NCBI GenBank assembly: GCA_030144725.1
Contig: JASKMD010000024.1
Coordinates: 6,804,339 to 6,868,338 of the forward strand
DNA length: 64,000 bases
Reading direction: 5' to 3'
Origin: Haematococcus lacustris
Lineage: Eukaryota > Chlorophyta > Chlorophyceae > Chlamydomonadales > Haematococcaceae
Positions within the stretch are counted from its first letter, which is position 1; each line of letters begins with the position of its first letter. Made by a program: the position numbers and the translations under genes. Positions 23,832-34,976 of this stretch are shown here, piece after piece. The notes beneath the pieces were generated by a model that was not told where the DNA came from, ran no database searches, and saw only the letters and a program-made list of their open reading frames with translations.

Positions 23832-26800
23832 CAGGGACAAGCAGGGACAAGCAGGGACAAGCAGTGCAGGGGTGAGCCAGTGCCAAGGCCAGTGCTGTCC
23901 CCCTCCTGCCTGCTCCCCACCCCACCTCCAGGGACGCCTTCTCCAGGGGGTCCCCAATGATGTCTGAATCAGCGCCGGCCACATGCACCAGGGAGTGGCA
24001 GGCTGCCATCACCAGGTGCGCAGCAGGGCGCTGCGCCTCGCTGCCCACCACCACCTCCTCCAGCAGCAGGTGGTCACTGGTCAGGGTGCCGGTCTTGTCG
24101 AAGCAGCACACCTCCACCTGGTGGCCAGCATGAGGGGTGGAGGCAATGGGGGGTGGAGGCACTCAGCCAGTGTGACCGACGCCAGCTTGCCTGCTTGGTT
24201 GCATGGTGCAGTGTGGCTGGGCCCACTGAGGTTTGCAGCAGTCGTGAAGCCAGGCGTGGGGTGGAGCAGCATGCTCCTTGGCACAGCTGGCTGCTGGCCC
24301 CAGCAAGCTGCCACCAGCTGGATCACCCCTAGCTACCCAAAAGCCAGCTGCTGTCAATTTCCCCACTTGCCCCAATTGTCCTAATTGTCCCAACAAGCAA
24401 GATGCCTCTGGCTCATGCCCAGACAGAGCCTCTTCCAGGACCCTTTGTGCCCAGCCCCTGGGCGCGGTCACCCCTGCCTGCAGGCCTTGGCAATGCTGGC
24501 TACCTGGGCTGCTGCCGGTCCCTGCACCCACCTTCCCTGCGAAAGGGATCCTGAAGGGCTCGGTGCAGAACACGTGCTTCTTGGCCAGCGCCACCAGGGA
24601 AGCATTGACAGCCATGGACAGCTCCATGGGCAGCTCAGGCGGGATGACGCTGGTGATGATCATGATGCAGTTCAACACCAGCTTGAAGCGGTCCCGGTCT
24701 GGGTCCTGGGATCAACAGGCAGGGTCGGATCAACAGGCAGCAGCCTGGGCCCAGTCTCACCCACTGCATGCCACCTGGCCTTGGCCCTGCCCTGTCTGAC
24801 AGTCAGCCCTCACCTGACAGGCCTACACTGGCCAGGAATTGCCTGCCCCAGTCACTAACTGCCTCACTGAGCCTCCCTGCTCCCTCCTTGCCTTGCTGTA
24901 CTCTACTTTCTCTACTTCAGCCTCTGCCTTTCTCTACTTTCCTGCCTTTCTCTACTTTCTCTACTTCAGCCTCTGCCTTTCTCTACTTCAGCCTCTGCCT
25001 TTCTCTACTTCAGCCCCAGCCCCAGCCCCAGCAAAGGGGCAGGGGCGGGTGAGCAGGCAGTGCAAGCCTTGCTACCAGGAGCACTGCAGGAGGTAAGGGT
25101 AGGAGCAAGGCGGGCAACCCCACGGTGAAGGGCCTGAAATACAAGCACTGCAACTAGAAGCACTGTCAGTGGCATGTGCAGGAGGAAGGGGTAGATGCAG
25201 GGTCCTCCTGGGGACGATGTGCATGTTAGCTGCTTGATCGAGACCATGCCAGGAGTGGGAGGCCACGATGGGCAAAACCACAGTCAATGGTCTGAAGTAC
25301 ATTGAGGTGGGGTCAGCCAGTCCATGCCAGTGCTGCTCTTGCGCACAAGGGGTGCACTGCGACATGGGAATGCAAGCATGCAGGTGCCTGGGGACCCTGG
25401 AGACGGCTCACCAGCATGCCGTTAGAGAACACGTGCCAGGATGCTGCCAGGGCGAAGATGAGCAGGAATAGGATGAACAGGCCCGCCTCCCAGCTGTTTG
25501 CAGTGATGCGCTCAGAGGAGAACATGATGGTGCGCATCAGCCGCCCCTGGGCTGTCTCAAACCCGGTGCGCAGCGCCAAGGCTAGACACCCGCCATCAGG
25601 TGTCCTGGGAGAACCACACACATGAGCAGCAGCAGCAGCAGTGGCAGTAGTGGCAGCAGTGGCAGCGGCAGCAGCAGCGTGAATGGCAGCAGCAACGGCA
25701 GCAGCAGTGGAAGCAGCGGTGGCAGACCCAGGTGGAAGGCACAACAGCAGCAGTGCAGGCACATGCAGATGGCCAGTGAGTTCAGCCTCCTATGAGTTGG
25801 TTGAGGGACAATGACCCAGATGAGAGCAGCAGTGGCAAGATCATCCACACCTCAGCAATTTAAACACGGCTTTCCGTTGACCTGAGGCCGCGCCCACATG
25901 CTGGTGTCTTAGCACATGACTCCACGCTTGATGCTCACAATGGGTGCAATGGGTGTGACCTGGGCGAATGGCTTGGGTGCCAGAAGCAGCCCCTGGGCCC
26001 ACCTGATGCGTGCTGCCTTGTCAGGGGTGTGCTGGAGGATCTTGGTGCCACCGAACAGCACGTGGTTGCGGTCCTGCTTGATGTGCAGGCGCTGCCGCTG
26101 GTCCAACTCAGCGATGGGCACCTTCCACTGTGGGGTAGACTCACCTGTGGGGCGCACCCAGACCCCACACCCCCTGCCCGCTGGCCCGCATGCGGCAACC
26201 ATGATGTGTCCCTCCAACCGCCATGTAACACCAACACATCTTTTCGCAGCGTCAGCTACCTGGCAGCTGCTCCCCACCCTGCTCACTTTCACAGCTGCTC
26301 ACTTGGCATATGCGATTCTGAACTTAAGGTCCTACAACTGACAACTGCCAAAAAAGCTGCCACTTTCACTGCCACACCTGATCTCCCCAACACATCAACT
26401 GGAAGTCTAGCCTATACGCCACTAAGCACCGCACCGTGTGACACCCCATGGCTGGCACCCCAGGCTAGCAGCCCTACGCCGCTCAGGAGACCCGAGCCCT
26501 TATCCAGGAGCTATAAACTGGCACAGCAGTGCCAGCTGCATAGGTAGCTCTGTCAGCCACACATTTTAGGCCGGCATTGAGACATGCAAGTCCTTGCAAA
26601 CCAGCTAAGCACACCAGCATGACTGGTGCTGACCCATGAACCTGCACAGCTCCACCCCTGGCGCCACATCCCTTCTTGTTCATCCTTGCGTCCTCCACTC
26701 CTGCCCGAGCCTGACATTGGGCCACATCGCCCTCCCCCTGCTGCCTTGGCCAGTGTCAAGCTGCCCTCCTGCCCTCCTGCCTTGGCCAGTGGGAGCCGGG

Positions 26801-29800
26801 CCAGCCTGCTCACCTGTCAGCACAGCCTCCTCCACAATGCATGTGCCAGCCAGCAGCAAGCAATCCGCCGGCACCACCTTGTCCTCCGCATTGGGGCCTG
26901 CGGTGCACGCCAGGCAGCCAGGCAGAGCTCTACACAGGCAGACCCGGAGACATGGGCCAGCGCTGAACACCAGCGCTACAGGTTCACACAGCTGTCACAC
27001 AGATGTTCACACAGATGCCAGACACACTGCCAGCCTTGCCAGACAGGTCGCCTGCAGCAAGTACTCGAATTCCTACGCTTGTGCGCCATGCATATCAGCG
27101 CATGCGCAGGTCTGTCAGCACATGGCTGGTCATGCAGACAGCTTGGCTGGGACCCTGTGGTGAGCGGGCAGCCAGCTTTCAGGGCAGGGCAGGGGTCAGC
27201 AGCAGGGTGGTGGCACTCACCGCCCATTGGCCTGCCTATGGAGATGATGTCACCAGGGAAGAGAGCCTCGCCTGGCAGCAGCTCCCATTTTCCGCACCTG
27301 ATGCAAGCACAGCATGCACACATGCACACCGAGGTGTTTCCTAGCCAAGGACCCTGTGGTTCTGGGCCCCTGCTGCTTGTGCTGCTGAGCCGTTGCTGCT
27401 TGTTTTGGTAGCGCTGCTGGGACAGCACTGCTTCAGCTGGTATCACCAGGTTAGTGATACGTGTACTGCTTCTCGTGATAATGTGCTTGTGCTTGTACTG
27501 CTTGTACTGGCATTACTAGGACGGTGTGCTTGAACCCCCTGAGCCCACCTGTAGACCTGGATGTGCTGCTTGGGAGTGGTCATGGAGCGCAGCTCCTTCA
27601 GGCTGCGCAGCCGCTGGCCCACTAGGGTGCACTCAAAGGTGACCAGCATGAACAGCGTGAACAGCGAGTAGTACCTGGGGTTGTGTAGAGTGCATGGTGC
27701 ATGCGCTGACACCACCAGGTGAGCTAGGTCCGTACGCTGACATCCTTGGCACCATCACGCACATCAGTTTCATCATCATCTCGTAGCGTTCACAGCAAGC
27801 GGCACACCCACACGCTTGGGATTTGCTGGACATTCATTAGCTCAGCATGTGACAGAGCAGCAAGGCATGGCGTGGGCACAACACATGAGCCTGGACCATG
27901 GCATCTGGCATCAGGACAGATACCCACTAATGATGCACATGCCCGCAACACTGACAGGTTGTACAGTGGTGTTCGTCGCCTATCAGACCAGAGGATGCAG
28001 GTGGATGGTGGATGGTGATGCAAGCATGTCTGCCAATGAGACTGTGTGAGACAAAATGTGTGATACAGCTCATACATCACTGACACCAACAAGATGATGC
28101 TACTGGCTAGGCTTGCACTGCATGGTGACAAAGCCTAGATATTATTTCAGATGTCAAGCATCCCGCTAGCCAGCATGGCTGGTTAGGGTGAAGGAGTGAG
28201 GGTGACGCAGCGGAACTGCTCAGCAGCTTCCTGCGCCCTGCTTCCTGTCAAGCTGCAGCGGTGCTGGCTCCCTGCTTGCCAGCTGCCCTGCACCCCACCC
28301 ACCAGTACTGATCCATCATCCAGAGGAACACACAGAACACCTGCAGTGCAGCCATGCACGCCACCTGCCATGCGCCGCAAGCAGTGCTGACAAATACCAT
28401 ACAGATGGATGCAGGCCAGGCATGTGTCACAACAGCCCTGGCAGCTGCTGCCGCCCACGAGACAGGCAGCAGACAAACCATGACAGGCACTGTGTGCTAC
28501 CTAACTCTAACCCTAACCCTAACCCCATGATAGGAAATGTGTGCCGTGCTGCCACTGCATTTTTGAACCCTACGCATGCCCCTGATCACCCGTGTGCTTC
28601 CGGCCATCCTTTTGCTTTATAGTGGACCCCTTGCCCTGGTGCTACCTAACCCTAGTCCTAACCCTAACCCCAACCGCGTGACAAGAGCTGTGTGCTGTGC
28701 TGACCCCGGCTATGCTGCTGGTGGCCCACAGGTGTTCAGGACCAAGAGCAACCACCCCATGCCTTCAGCCCAACATGGCAGACTGCCGCCATACGCTTGT
28801 GCCCTTTGGTCACCAGCTGGTTGGGTGGGGCCATACCTGAAAGACAAAGAATGGCGCGACGAGGTGCTCCTGGAGGAGCGCCGCAAAGGCAGGCACGGGC
28901 ACATCAAACTTGTTCAACCCATACTTGTCAAATGCAGCCAGTGACTTCGCTTCAGTGCCGTGTCCTGACGCCTTCATGTAGGCCTCAAACGTCTCCTGCG
29001 CACCATAAGCATCACCATGAGACCATGCATCACGCCATTTGTGAGATGTTGCCTGTGTCTCAGTCACAGTGGCAGTGACTGAGTTGCCACCATCATGACA
29101 TGCAGCTAGAGCTCAGAAGTTCGCTTGCCTTCACTGGATACTTCAGCTTTTCGAATGCATGATCTTGCTCATTGTAGGTGAACCGCTGCTTGCGGTATTC
29201 AAACCCAAGCTCTTCTGTTTCCTTCAGACCCTCCCTCTGCGGGGCAGTAGCATACACACCAACTGCCATGTTACCAACTGCAGCACCCAGACCTCTCGAA
29301 TCCGTCATGGCAGCATGCTGGCAGCTCACAGTTGACACCCTGACTCAGCATCTTACCAATGTCCTGCGCTCCAACTTGGCAATCTCAGGCTGGCCTGCAA
29401 ACTTCTCTGGCACTACCAGCACACACTCCGCTGTGTCCAGGCTGCTTGCAGGTGAGTAGCCAACAAATGCCCTGAACTTCACACTCCACTGGGACCCCAG
29501 CAGAGCAAGGACCTGCAGCAGGGCTGTTGCTCCTGCAGCATAGCAGCTGATTGTCATGGCGTGCCTGTGGTGCAGCCAAAGCCATAACGACATTGCACAG
29601 GGAAGCTAGTAAGCTGGCGGGCGTCAAGGGCAACCAGTGCTGACCATCGGAAGTGCGTCGCGTAGAAGGCAGCCAAAGCTGCTAGGCTGCAGTAGATGGT
29701 GACGAAGGGCCAGACATCGTTTCTGGCGATCTGTTGCTTGTGCCGCAGCAGCACCAGCTTTGACACGCCCTTGGCAACCACGCCCGGCTGGTGTGGTCGT

Positions 29801-29808
29801 GCTGCCAT
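14853..29808 (-). CDS. SPF1: P5A-type ATPase (SPF1/ATP13A1-like), 28 exons
   Basis: P5A ATPases of the ER membrane dislocate mistargeted transmembrane helices. Exons: 29808-29599, 29512-29357, 29236-29129, 28995-28837, 28340-28303, 27674-27549, 27297-27221, 26897-26814, 26144-26003, 25604-25412, 24705-24532, 24117-23926, 23630-23432, 22849-22752, 22208-22125, 21706-21593, 21338-21252, 20955-20896, 20551-20423, 19967-19809, 19726-19523, 19000-18880, 16991-16888, 16491-16402, 16116-15977, 15697-15559, 15278-15149, 14965-14853. The product is about 1209 residues, normal for P5A. Motifs: [19 protein letters not shown] (split over exons 8/9), [24 protein letters not shown] with the phosphorylated Asp, [29 protein letters not shown], and six C-terminal membrane segments. 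Exons 3 and 19 end in GC donors. The exon 21/22 junction is uncertain. P5A proteins usually read [10 protein letters not shown]; here it is GGL. Confidence 0.95.
17311..18836. repeat. 57-bp minisatellite, about 26-27 copies, in ATPase intron 22
   Basis: The unit runs from ctgatggcagcagcagcttc to gagcagctgggccaagg and is 57 bp long. Most copies alternate between two versions that differ at one place (agcagaagcagc versus agcagcagcagc), giving a 114-bp higher-order period with a few breaks. Because 57 is divisible by 3 and the unit lacks stops in several frames, long spurious reading frames run through both strands. The splice junction across it restores a conserved family motif ([11 protein letters not shown]), so it is intronic. 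Confidence 0.95.
20606..20848. repeat. AGGTC pentanucleotide array, about 48 units
   Basis: Nearly perfect tandem caggt/aggtc units with one single-base deletion near 20630. It lies in the ATPase intron between exons 18 (20955-20896) and 19 (20551-20423). Confidence 0.97.
23684..23833. repeat. CAG/CGG trinucleotide tract
   Basis: Runs of cagcag and ggcggc alternate, with a pure GGC block near 23769-23799. It lies in the ATPase intron between exons 12 and 13. It can be misread as a polyalanine or polyleucine frame. Confidence 0.95.
28500..28680. repeat. Degenerate telomere-like CCCTAA repeats in ATPase intron
   Basis: Two short clusters (about 28504-28527 and 28645-28675) contain ctaaccctaaccctaacccc and a variant of it. 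Similar words recur at 52886-52935, 54325-54425 and 54913-54940, in PDE introns. The clusters are too short and degenerate to be telomeres. Confidence 0.6.
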
Positions 29809-30633
29809 CTAGCCAACCGTGAGCACGACGATCAGACCATATGCTCGCCACGTGAGTCGACCTCACTGCGCAGCGTCCAAAGCGATATCAATGCAGTTAT
29901 GAGCATGGTGCGGGTCAACAGCTTTCTGTTACTTCGTTCTTGTCTTTTGCCCGACGTAAAGATCTTGCCTTGTGTGGTTGAGGCGTCTACTGCCCATTTT
30001 GTTATTGGCAGTCCTATCTAGGTCATTGGCGTGTCAACCTAGTTCTTCCTTACCCCTCCCCCCCCCCCCTGCGTTTGAACTATGCTGCTACCTCCGTGTC
30101 ACCGCTGCTCGGTGAAAGGCCACGCCACCCGCGCCACCCATGCCCACAGCCTGGCAGGTCCGCTCTGTCGTCGCCCGCCTCGCATTAGTCCACTGTGGGC
30201 GCCAGGTGGGTGCTCGTGTGACCTCCCTCATCAGCCTAACAGGTAACTAGTACTGACGCAGAATATAATGATATGTCTTCCCTAGGTGTGGTGATTTGTA
30301 TGTATGGAGTAAACCTCCCATGCATATGGCATGGGCGCCATCCACCTACACTATTGTCTGACCCTTTCGACAGGGCCATAGCCTAGAATAGGCATGGCAA
30401 ACTGCCTGTCCTCAAAACAAAAACACTGCGTCCCCAGCACGGCTGTTCCCCTACTATTACTACAGGGCAGGGGCTGTCTTATCTGTATCCGAACTGTTTG
30501 CATGCAGCAAGCATCCGGCACCAAAACCTGATTTCCTACCCCTCCCCCCTTTCTAGAGTCAGGCGATAGATGTTGGCATGAAACACATGCTCTGATGTAA
30601 GCAACAGTTTATGCATTGCGCGGTGCACACATG
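29809..30633. other. Intergenic region upstream of the ATPase
   Basis: Contains the presumed ATPase promoter, a run of 12 C (30058-30069), and copy B of the ~100 bp dispersed repeat (30277-30398). No gene was recognised. Confidence 0.5.
30277..30398 (-). repeat. ~100 bp dispersed repeat, copy B
   Basis: On the minus strand it reads gacaatagtgtaggtggatg followed by gcgcccatgcc and ends with caccacacctagg. This aligns with copy A at 7228-7330. It lies about 470 bp upstream of the ATPase start codon. Confidence 0.7.
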
Positions 30634-31200
30634 CTACTGTGCTACAGGCTGCTGGGCTAGGGCCTTGGGGGCTCGCTCTTGCAGCTTCTTGAAGCCCAAT
30701 GCTGGGTACTCCTTGCCCTGGGCAGGAAGCCTTCCTCGGTGTTGCCACCTGCACAGCTCCAGTGGGCGCCACTTGCTCTCCCCTGCCCGCTGGAGGTTGG
30801 GGGCTGCGTTGCAGTCCCTGTCCACCCATTTGCCAAGGACCCCGGGGGTGGCCTGGGCCAGCCAAGGGCACCACATGACCCCCCGCACTGGCGCCTCAAA
30901 CCGCTTGCTCCAGGCTGACCGCAACAAGCGGTCCTGCATCTGACCCGGCTTGGGCTTCCAGCCCTCAGGCCTGGTGGGCTTGCTGCTGTCCAGCTCCTCC
31001 TCACAGGGCTGGGGGCTGTTCAAGATTGAGCTGACCCTGCTGGTGCGGAACTCATCCACTGTCACCACCCTGCCTGGCACCCTGTCGGTTGGCTTGCCGC
31101 TGTTGGGCCTCTCCACCACCTTGCGGCAGGCCTGCAGCACGGCCTTGGCCCCCCACCCACCCCGGGTGCCAATGCCTGCGTTGCCAAAGAACACCACTGT
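30634..31200 (-). pseudogene. TnpB/Fanzor-like C-terminal fragment
   Basis: The minus-strand frame opens near 31227 without a convincing ATG and ends with a stop at 30634. Motifs in order are VVFFGNAGIGTRGGWGAK (residues about 11-28), VVTVDEFRTSRVSS, RLLRSAWSKRFEAPVRG, MWCPWL, WVDRDCNAAPNLQRAGE, and a basic tail KEYPALGFKKLQERAPKA. A VDE(Y/F)RTS block followed by DRDxNAAxN matches the end of the RuvC nuclease domain of TnpB and eukaryotic Fanzor proteins. The zinc-ribbon CxxC that normally follows TS is degenerate (RVSS instead of two Cys). The N-terminal domains and the first RuvC aspartate are absent, and the 5' side becomes simple repeats. This is probably a 5'-truncated copy. It shares its motif order with the broken fragment at 5270-5700. 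Confidence 0.55.
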
Positions 31201-31496
31201 ATCCACTATCATGACTATCACTCTCACGACTTACATTGGCAACGGTTACATTGACAACAGTTACATTGGCAGCAACAAGCACTCAGCACCTATGACAGCA
31301 GGCTGTGGTGGGTGCAGGAGAACGAGCTTGCCTGCGTCCCCAGCAGCTGGCCTTGGCTGCGGCAGTGGTGTGCAAGGTCTGAGTCTGCTCCTTGGCAGCG
31401 CTCATGCTGCTGTCGTGGTAGTGTTGGAGTCATGGTGTGCGCATGTGTCTGGGTCTGGGTGTCACGGCCTGTGAGGAGCTCTGGCCAGGACAAAGG

Positions 31497-32450
31497 CACG
31501 ATCATGCACTGCGTTCAACGTAATGCACAGCATGCCTCCCGATGGGATCTGGACCGTGCCACCACCATCTCACAGATGATGCATTGCCAAAGGCGATGGC
31601 TCATTGGCAGGGCTTGGATGCTACCCTGCGGGTCATAGCAAGAGCAGTGTACAACAGCAATAGCATCTCACACCCCTGAGGTTGTAGCCAGCTTTTTGCA
31701 TGGCAACCAGAACACCTTGGCAACTAGTGTCATGAACTGACTGCTGTGCATGTGCACGCCTTGCTCGTTTCTGCCATGCGCAGTATGGCGGCAGCACAGG
31801 CCCCGCAGCCAGGGCCAGGCCAGCACAGCCAGCGAGCAACGGGGGACCCCACCCTTGGCCTGCCTACCCCTGGTGCTGCTGGCGCTGACTGGCCTGGACA
31901 CCACCCTGCTGCTGCTACCACACTTGGCTGTTAAGGCCTCCCTGCCTGCGGCTGCTCTGGCTCGCTGCACTGCCAACGCTGTGTGCGCCACTTCTGTCAT
32001 TTTTGCGGGGTGAGTAGAGGGGAGAGCACCTTCCTCAACAGCCTAGTGTGTGCCTCCTGTTATCAGCGCAAAGGTAAATACACAGGTCCTTCACTAGGGG
32101 TGGAGTTTTCTCTGTGCGGCATGGGTGCCTTCCACCTACGCTATTGCCCGACCCTGTAACAAGGCTGCGGCCGAGTATTGGCATAGCTGACATGCACTGA
32201 TGTGAGCTGAGCTTGATTGCATTAATTGTAGTCTGGGGTTGACATGACAGCAGCTGGGTGAGCATCAGGTGTTGTTTGCTTGTTAGTCTAACATGATCTG
32301 CCTCATCCCCGCTGGCACATCCACAAAACTGCCCTGACCCCCCTGCCTTGCACCTGCCTTTGCCCCTACCCCTACCCCTGCCCCTGCCCCTGCCCCTGCC
32401 CCTGCCCCTGCCCCTGCCCCTGCCCCTGCCCCTGCCCCTGCCCCTGCCCC
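31497..32450 (+). repeat. Left arm of a ~0.93 kb inverted duplication
   Basis: The stretch matches the reverse complement of 34062-34976 essentially base for base, including identical translated stretches. The arms differ mainly in the copy number of the CCCCTG/CCCCTA hexamers at the inner end. The outer breakpoint is sharp at cacgatcatg (31497). The arm carries exon 1 of the membrane-protein gene and copy C of the dispersed repeat (32093-32190). Confidence 0.9.
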
Positions 32451-33297
32451 CCTCATCCCCTCCCCCCTGCTGCCATAGCTCAATTGCGGCACACAGACGA
32501 CAATGTCAGCTGCCCTGCTGCCTCCAGGTACTTCATGGCTTGGTGGGTGCAAGCCCAGGGCACCACACTGCGCCGTGTCGGCAGCGTGATGAACAGTGTG
32601 CGCAAGCCCTGGTGCAGTGCCCTGCAGCTGGGCCACATGCAGGCTGTGGGTCATGCGGTGGCCTGGGTGCTGCACTCAACAGCGGGCACTGGGGATGAGG
32701 CCGCAGCAGCGCAGCAAGCCATGGGTGCTGGATGCCTGCAGCCGCTGCTAGGGGTGGCGATCCCGTTGCTGGTAGTCGGGGCCCTCAATGTCCTGCTGCT
32801 GGCGGTGGTTGAGTTCAGGAAGGTCACCAGCAAGGCAGTGGCTCTGGGCCTTGACGACCAAGGGCCAGGGGCAGCACACCCCATCATGGTCCAGGTGAAT
32901 GCCTTCCCTACCCCTTTTTTCCCACCACCTCCCTCATCAGCCCAACGAGTTAACGCAAAGGCGGGAGGGCACAAGAGCAGGCTCTTCTGGCTGTTGCCAG
33001 CGACACATGCAGAGCTGAGAGTGTTGGCAGTGTGGCATACTCCTGTGGAGGTTTAAGTGTGGAATGCACTGTGCCACCAGCTGCTCCTGTCATGTTCTGC
33101 AGGGTGCGCAAGACGCAGCTCGCGTGGCTGCCAACCTGTACTTGATAGCCGTCAACGGGACAATGGCACTGGCCTGCGATGGCTACTGGCCACCAGTGCT
33201 TGCATGTGTTGCACTTATGGGCATGGGGCTGCTAGACGTGTGTGTGCGCAGCAGCGAAAGCCGTGTCCACAGTCCTCCACTTGAAGCTGAAATCTGA
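31750..33297 (+). CDS. Multipass membrane protein, unknown family
   Basis: Three exons, 31750-32009, 32528-32894 and 33103-33297, join in phase (2, 0) through GTGAGT and GTGAAT donors to about 273 residues. Hydrophobic segments include LACLPLVLLALTGLDTTLLL, the run across the first junction (VCATSVIFAGYFMAWWVQ), LGVAIPLLVVGALNVLLLAV, and LYLIAVNGTMALACDGYW plus VLACVALMGMGLLDV. Four to five membrane passes are therefore likely. No family was recognised. The start ATG at 31750 is the first in frame but an upstream exon is possible. Exon 1 lies in the left arm of the inverted duplication, so a second copy of exon 1 alone exists on the minus strand at 34722-34464. Intron 1 holds a CCCCTG array where the duplication breaks. 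Confidence 0.55.
32359..32450. repeat. CCCCTG hexanucleotide array
   Basis: About 15 units, the first two or three being CCCCTA. It lies in intron 1 of the membrane-protein gene and forms the inner end of the left inverted arm. The mirror array at 34061-34112 is shorter. Confidence 0.95.
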
Positions 33298-33681
33298 ACA
33301 ATTGAAGAAGACAGAAAGATGGGGACCACGCTGTGGCGCTCCCAAGCCAGTGACGGACCGACCACTGCAGCCTCTCTCAGCTTCTCACGACTCCGGCGCA
33401 TGTGCTTGTAGGCAGGTCGCTGGAGTTCGCCCCGTTGACTGGGCATATATTTGCACACCTTGCGGATCTCAGACGCGATTGGCGACTGCTGGCCAAGGCC
33501 ACCTGGCGCCCGGCTGCGGCCATCGGCGACGACCGGCTCGAGGCCAAGGCAGAGCCAATGGCCGACCCGCTTCACCTGCAGCCAACATTAGGAGGGGTGA
33601 CAAGATGTTGGTTGTAGCAGCTTGTTGGTGCACATATGTTGCAAGTCAATGGCCATTGCCACAATTTTACTTACCTGGGTC
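33298..33681. other. Spacer between membrane-protein gene and truncated MITE
   Basis: Presumed 3' UTR of the membrane-protein gene, then unassigned sequence. No gene was recognised. Confidence 0.4.
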
Positions 33682-34051
33682 CAGTGATGGGTAATACAAG
33701 ATACGTGTATCGATACCGATACGTATTTTTTGTATAATACAAGAATACACGTATCGTACTAAAAAATACAAGTGCCGGCCGGCAAGTTGCGTCGATGCCT
33801 TAGAAGCAGCTGCTGGCTGCTGCCACAACTAGAGTCCGCGCTGAAGCAATGCCGCGCGGGGCTAAAGCCATCGGCCTGCTCCCGGAGCAGCCGGTCGCAT
33901 GTGCCGGCTTTACATGCAAGAACATCAAAGTTGGGAGGCCCTGACTTTCCGACGTCGCCGTCCTGCCCAGACATCAAGGACAGGCTGCGGGACTGGCTGC
34001 GCTGCTCCTAGCTGCTCCTTTCCCGCGTGACATGTTGCCTTTGTATCGCTG
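33682..34051. mobile_element. hAT-type MITE, right end missing
   Basis: The left 370 bp match the complete MITE at 2306-2755 with few substitutions, starting CAGTGATGGGTAATAC. Similarity ends at ttgtatcgctg, exactly before the right inverted-duplication arm. The last 80 bp including the right terminal repeat are absent. The element was therefore cut or used as a junction when the inverted copy was joined. Confidence 0.88.
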
Positions 34052-34061
34052 ACATCGATTC

Positions 34062-34976
34062 GCAGGGGCAGGGGCAGGGGCAGGGGCAGGGGTAGGGGTA
34101 GGGGTAGGGGCAAAGGCAGGTGCAAGGCAGGGGGGTCAGGGCAGTTTTGTGGATGTGCCAGCGGGGATGAGGCAGATCATGTTAGACTAACAAGCAAACA
34201 ACACCTGATGCTCACCCAGCTGCTGTCATGTCAACCCCAGACTACAATTAATGCAATCAAGCTCAGCTCACATCAGTGCATGTCAGCTATGCCAATACTC
34301 GGCCGCAGCCTTGTTACAGGGTCGGGCAATAGCGTAGGTGGAAGGCACCCATGCCGCACAGAGAAAACTCCACCCCTAGTGAAGGACCTGTGTATTTACC
34401 TTTGCGCTGATAACAGGAGGCACACACTAGGCTGTTGAGGAAGGTGCTCTCCCCTCTACTCACCCCGCAAAAATGACAGAAGTGGCGCACACAGCGTTGG
34501 CAGTGCAGCGAGCCAGAGCAGCCGCAGGCAGGGAGGCCTTAACAGCCAAGTGTGGTAGCAGCAGCAGGGTGGTGTCCAGGCCAGTCAGCGCCAGCAGCAC
34601 CAGGGGTAGGCAGGCCAAGGGTGGGGTCCCCCGTTGCTCGCTGGCTGTGCTGGCCTGGCCCTGGCTGCGGGGCCTGTGCTGCCGCCATACTGCGCATGGC
34701 AGAAACGAGCAAGGCGTGCACATGCACAGCAGTCAGTTCATGACACTAGTTGCCAAGGTGTTCTGGTTGCCATGCAAAAAGCTGGCTACAACCTCAGGGG
34801 TGTGAGATGCTATTGCTGTTGTACACTGCTCTTGCTATGACCCGCAGGGTAGCATCCAAGCCCTGCCAATGAGCCATCGCCTTTGGCAATGCATCATCTG
34901 TGAGATGGTGGTGGCACGGTCCAGATCCCATCGGGAGGCATGCTGTGCATTACGTTGAACGCAGTGCATGATCGTG
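34062..34976 (-). repeat. Right arm of the inverted duplication, with orphan exon 1 copy
   Basis: This is the reverse complement of 31497-32450. It contains an inverted copy of exon 1 of the membrane protein (minus strand 34722-34464) with the same GTGAGT donor but no downstream exons, so it is a gene fragment. It also contains copy D of the ~100 bp dispersed repeat (34290-34385). The outer end is sharp at catgatcgtg (34976). Confidence 0.9.

Noticed and set aside
23428..24162. Polyalanine protein on the minus strand
   Set aside because: It is read-through from ATPase exon 12 into a CAG/CGG intron tract; the GTGGGG donor after DPLEKASLE ends the exon.
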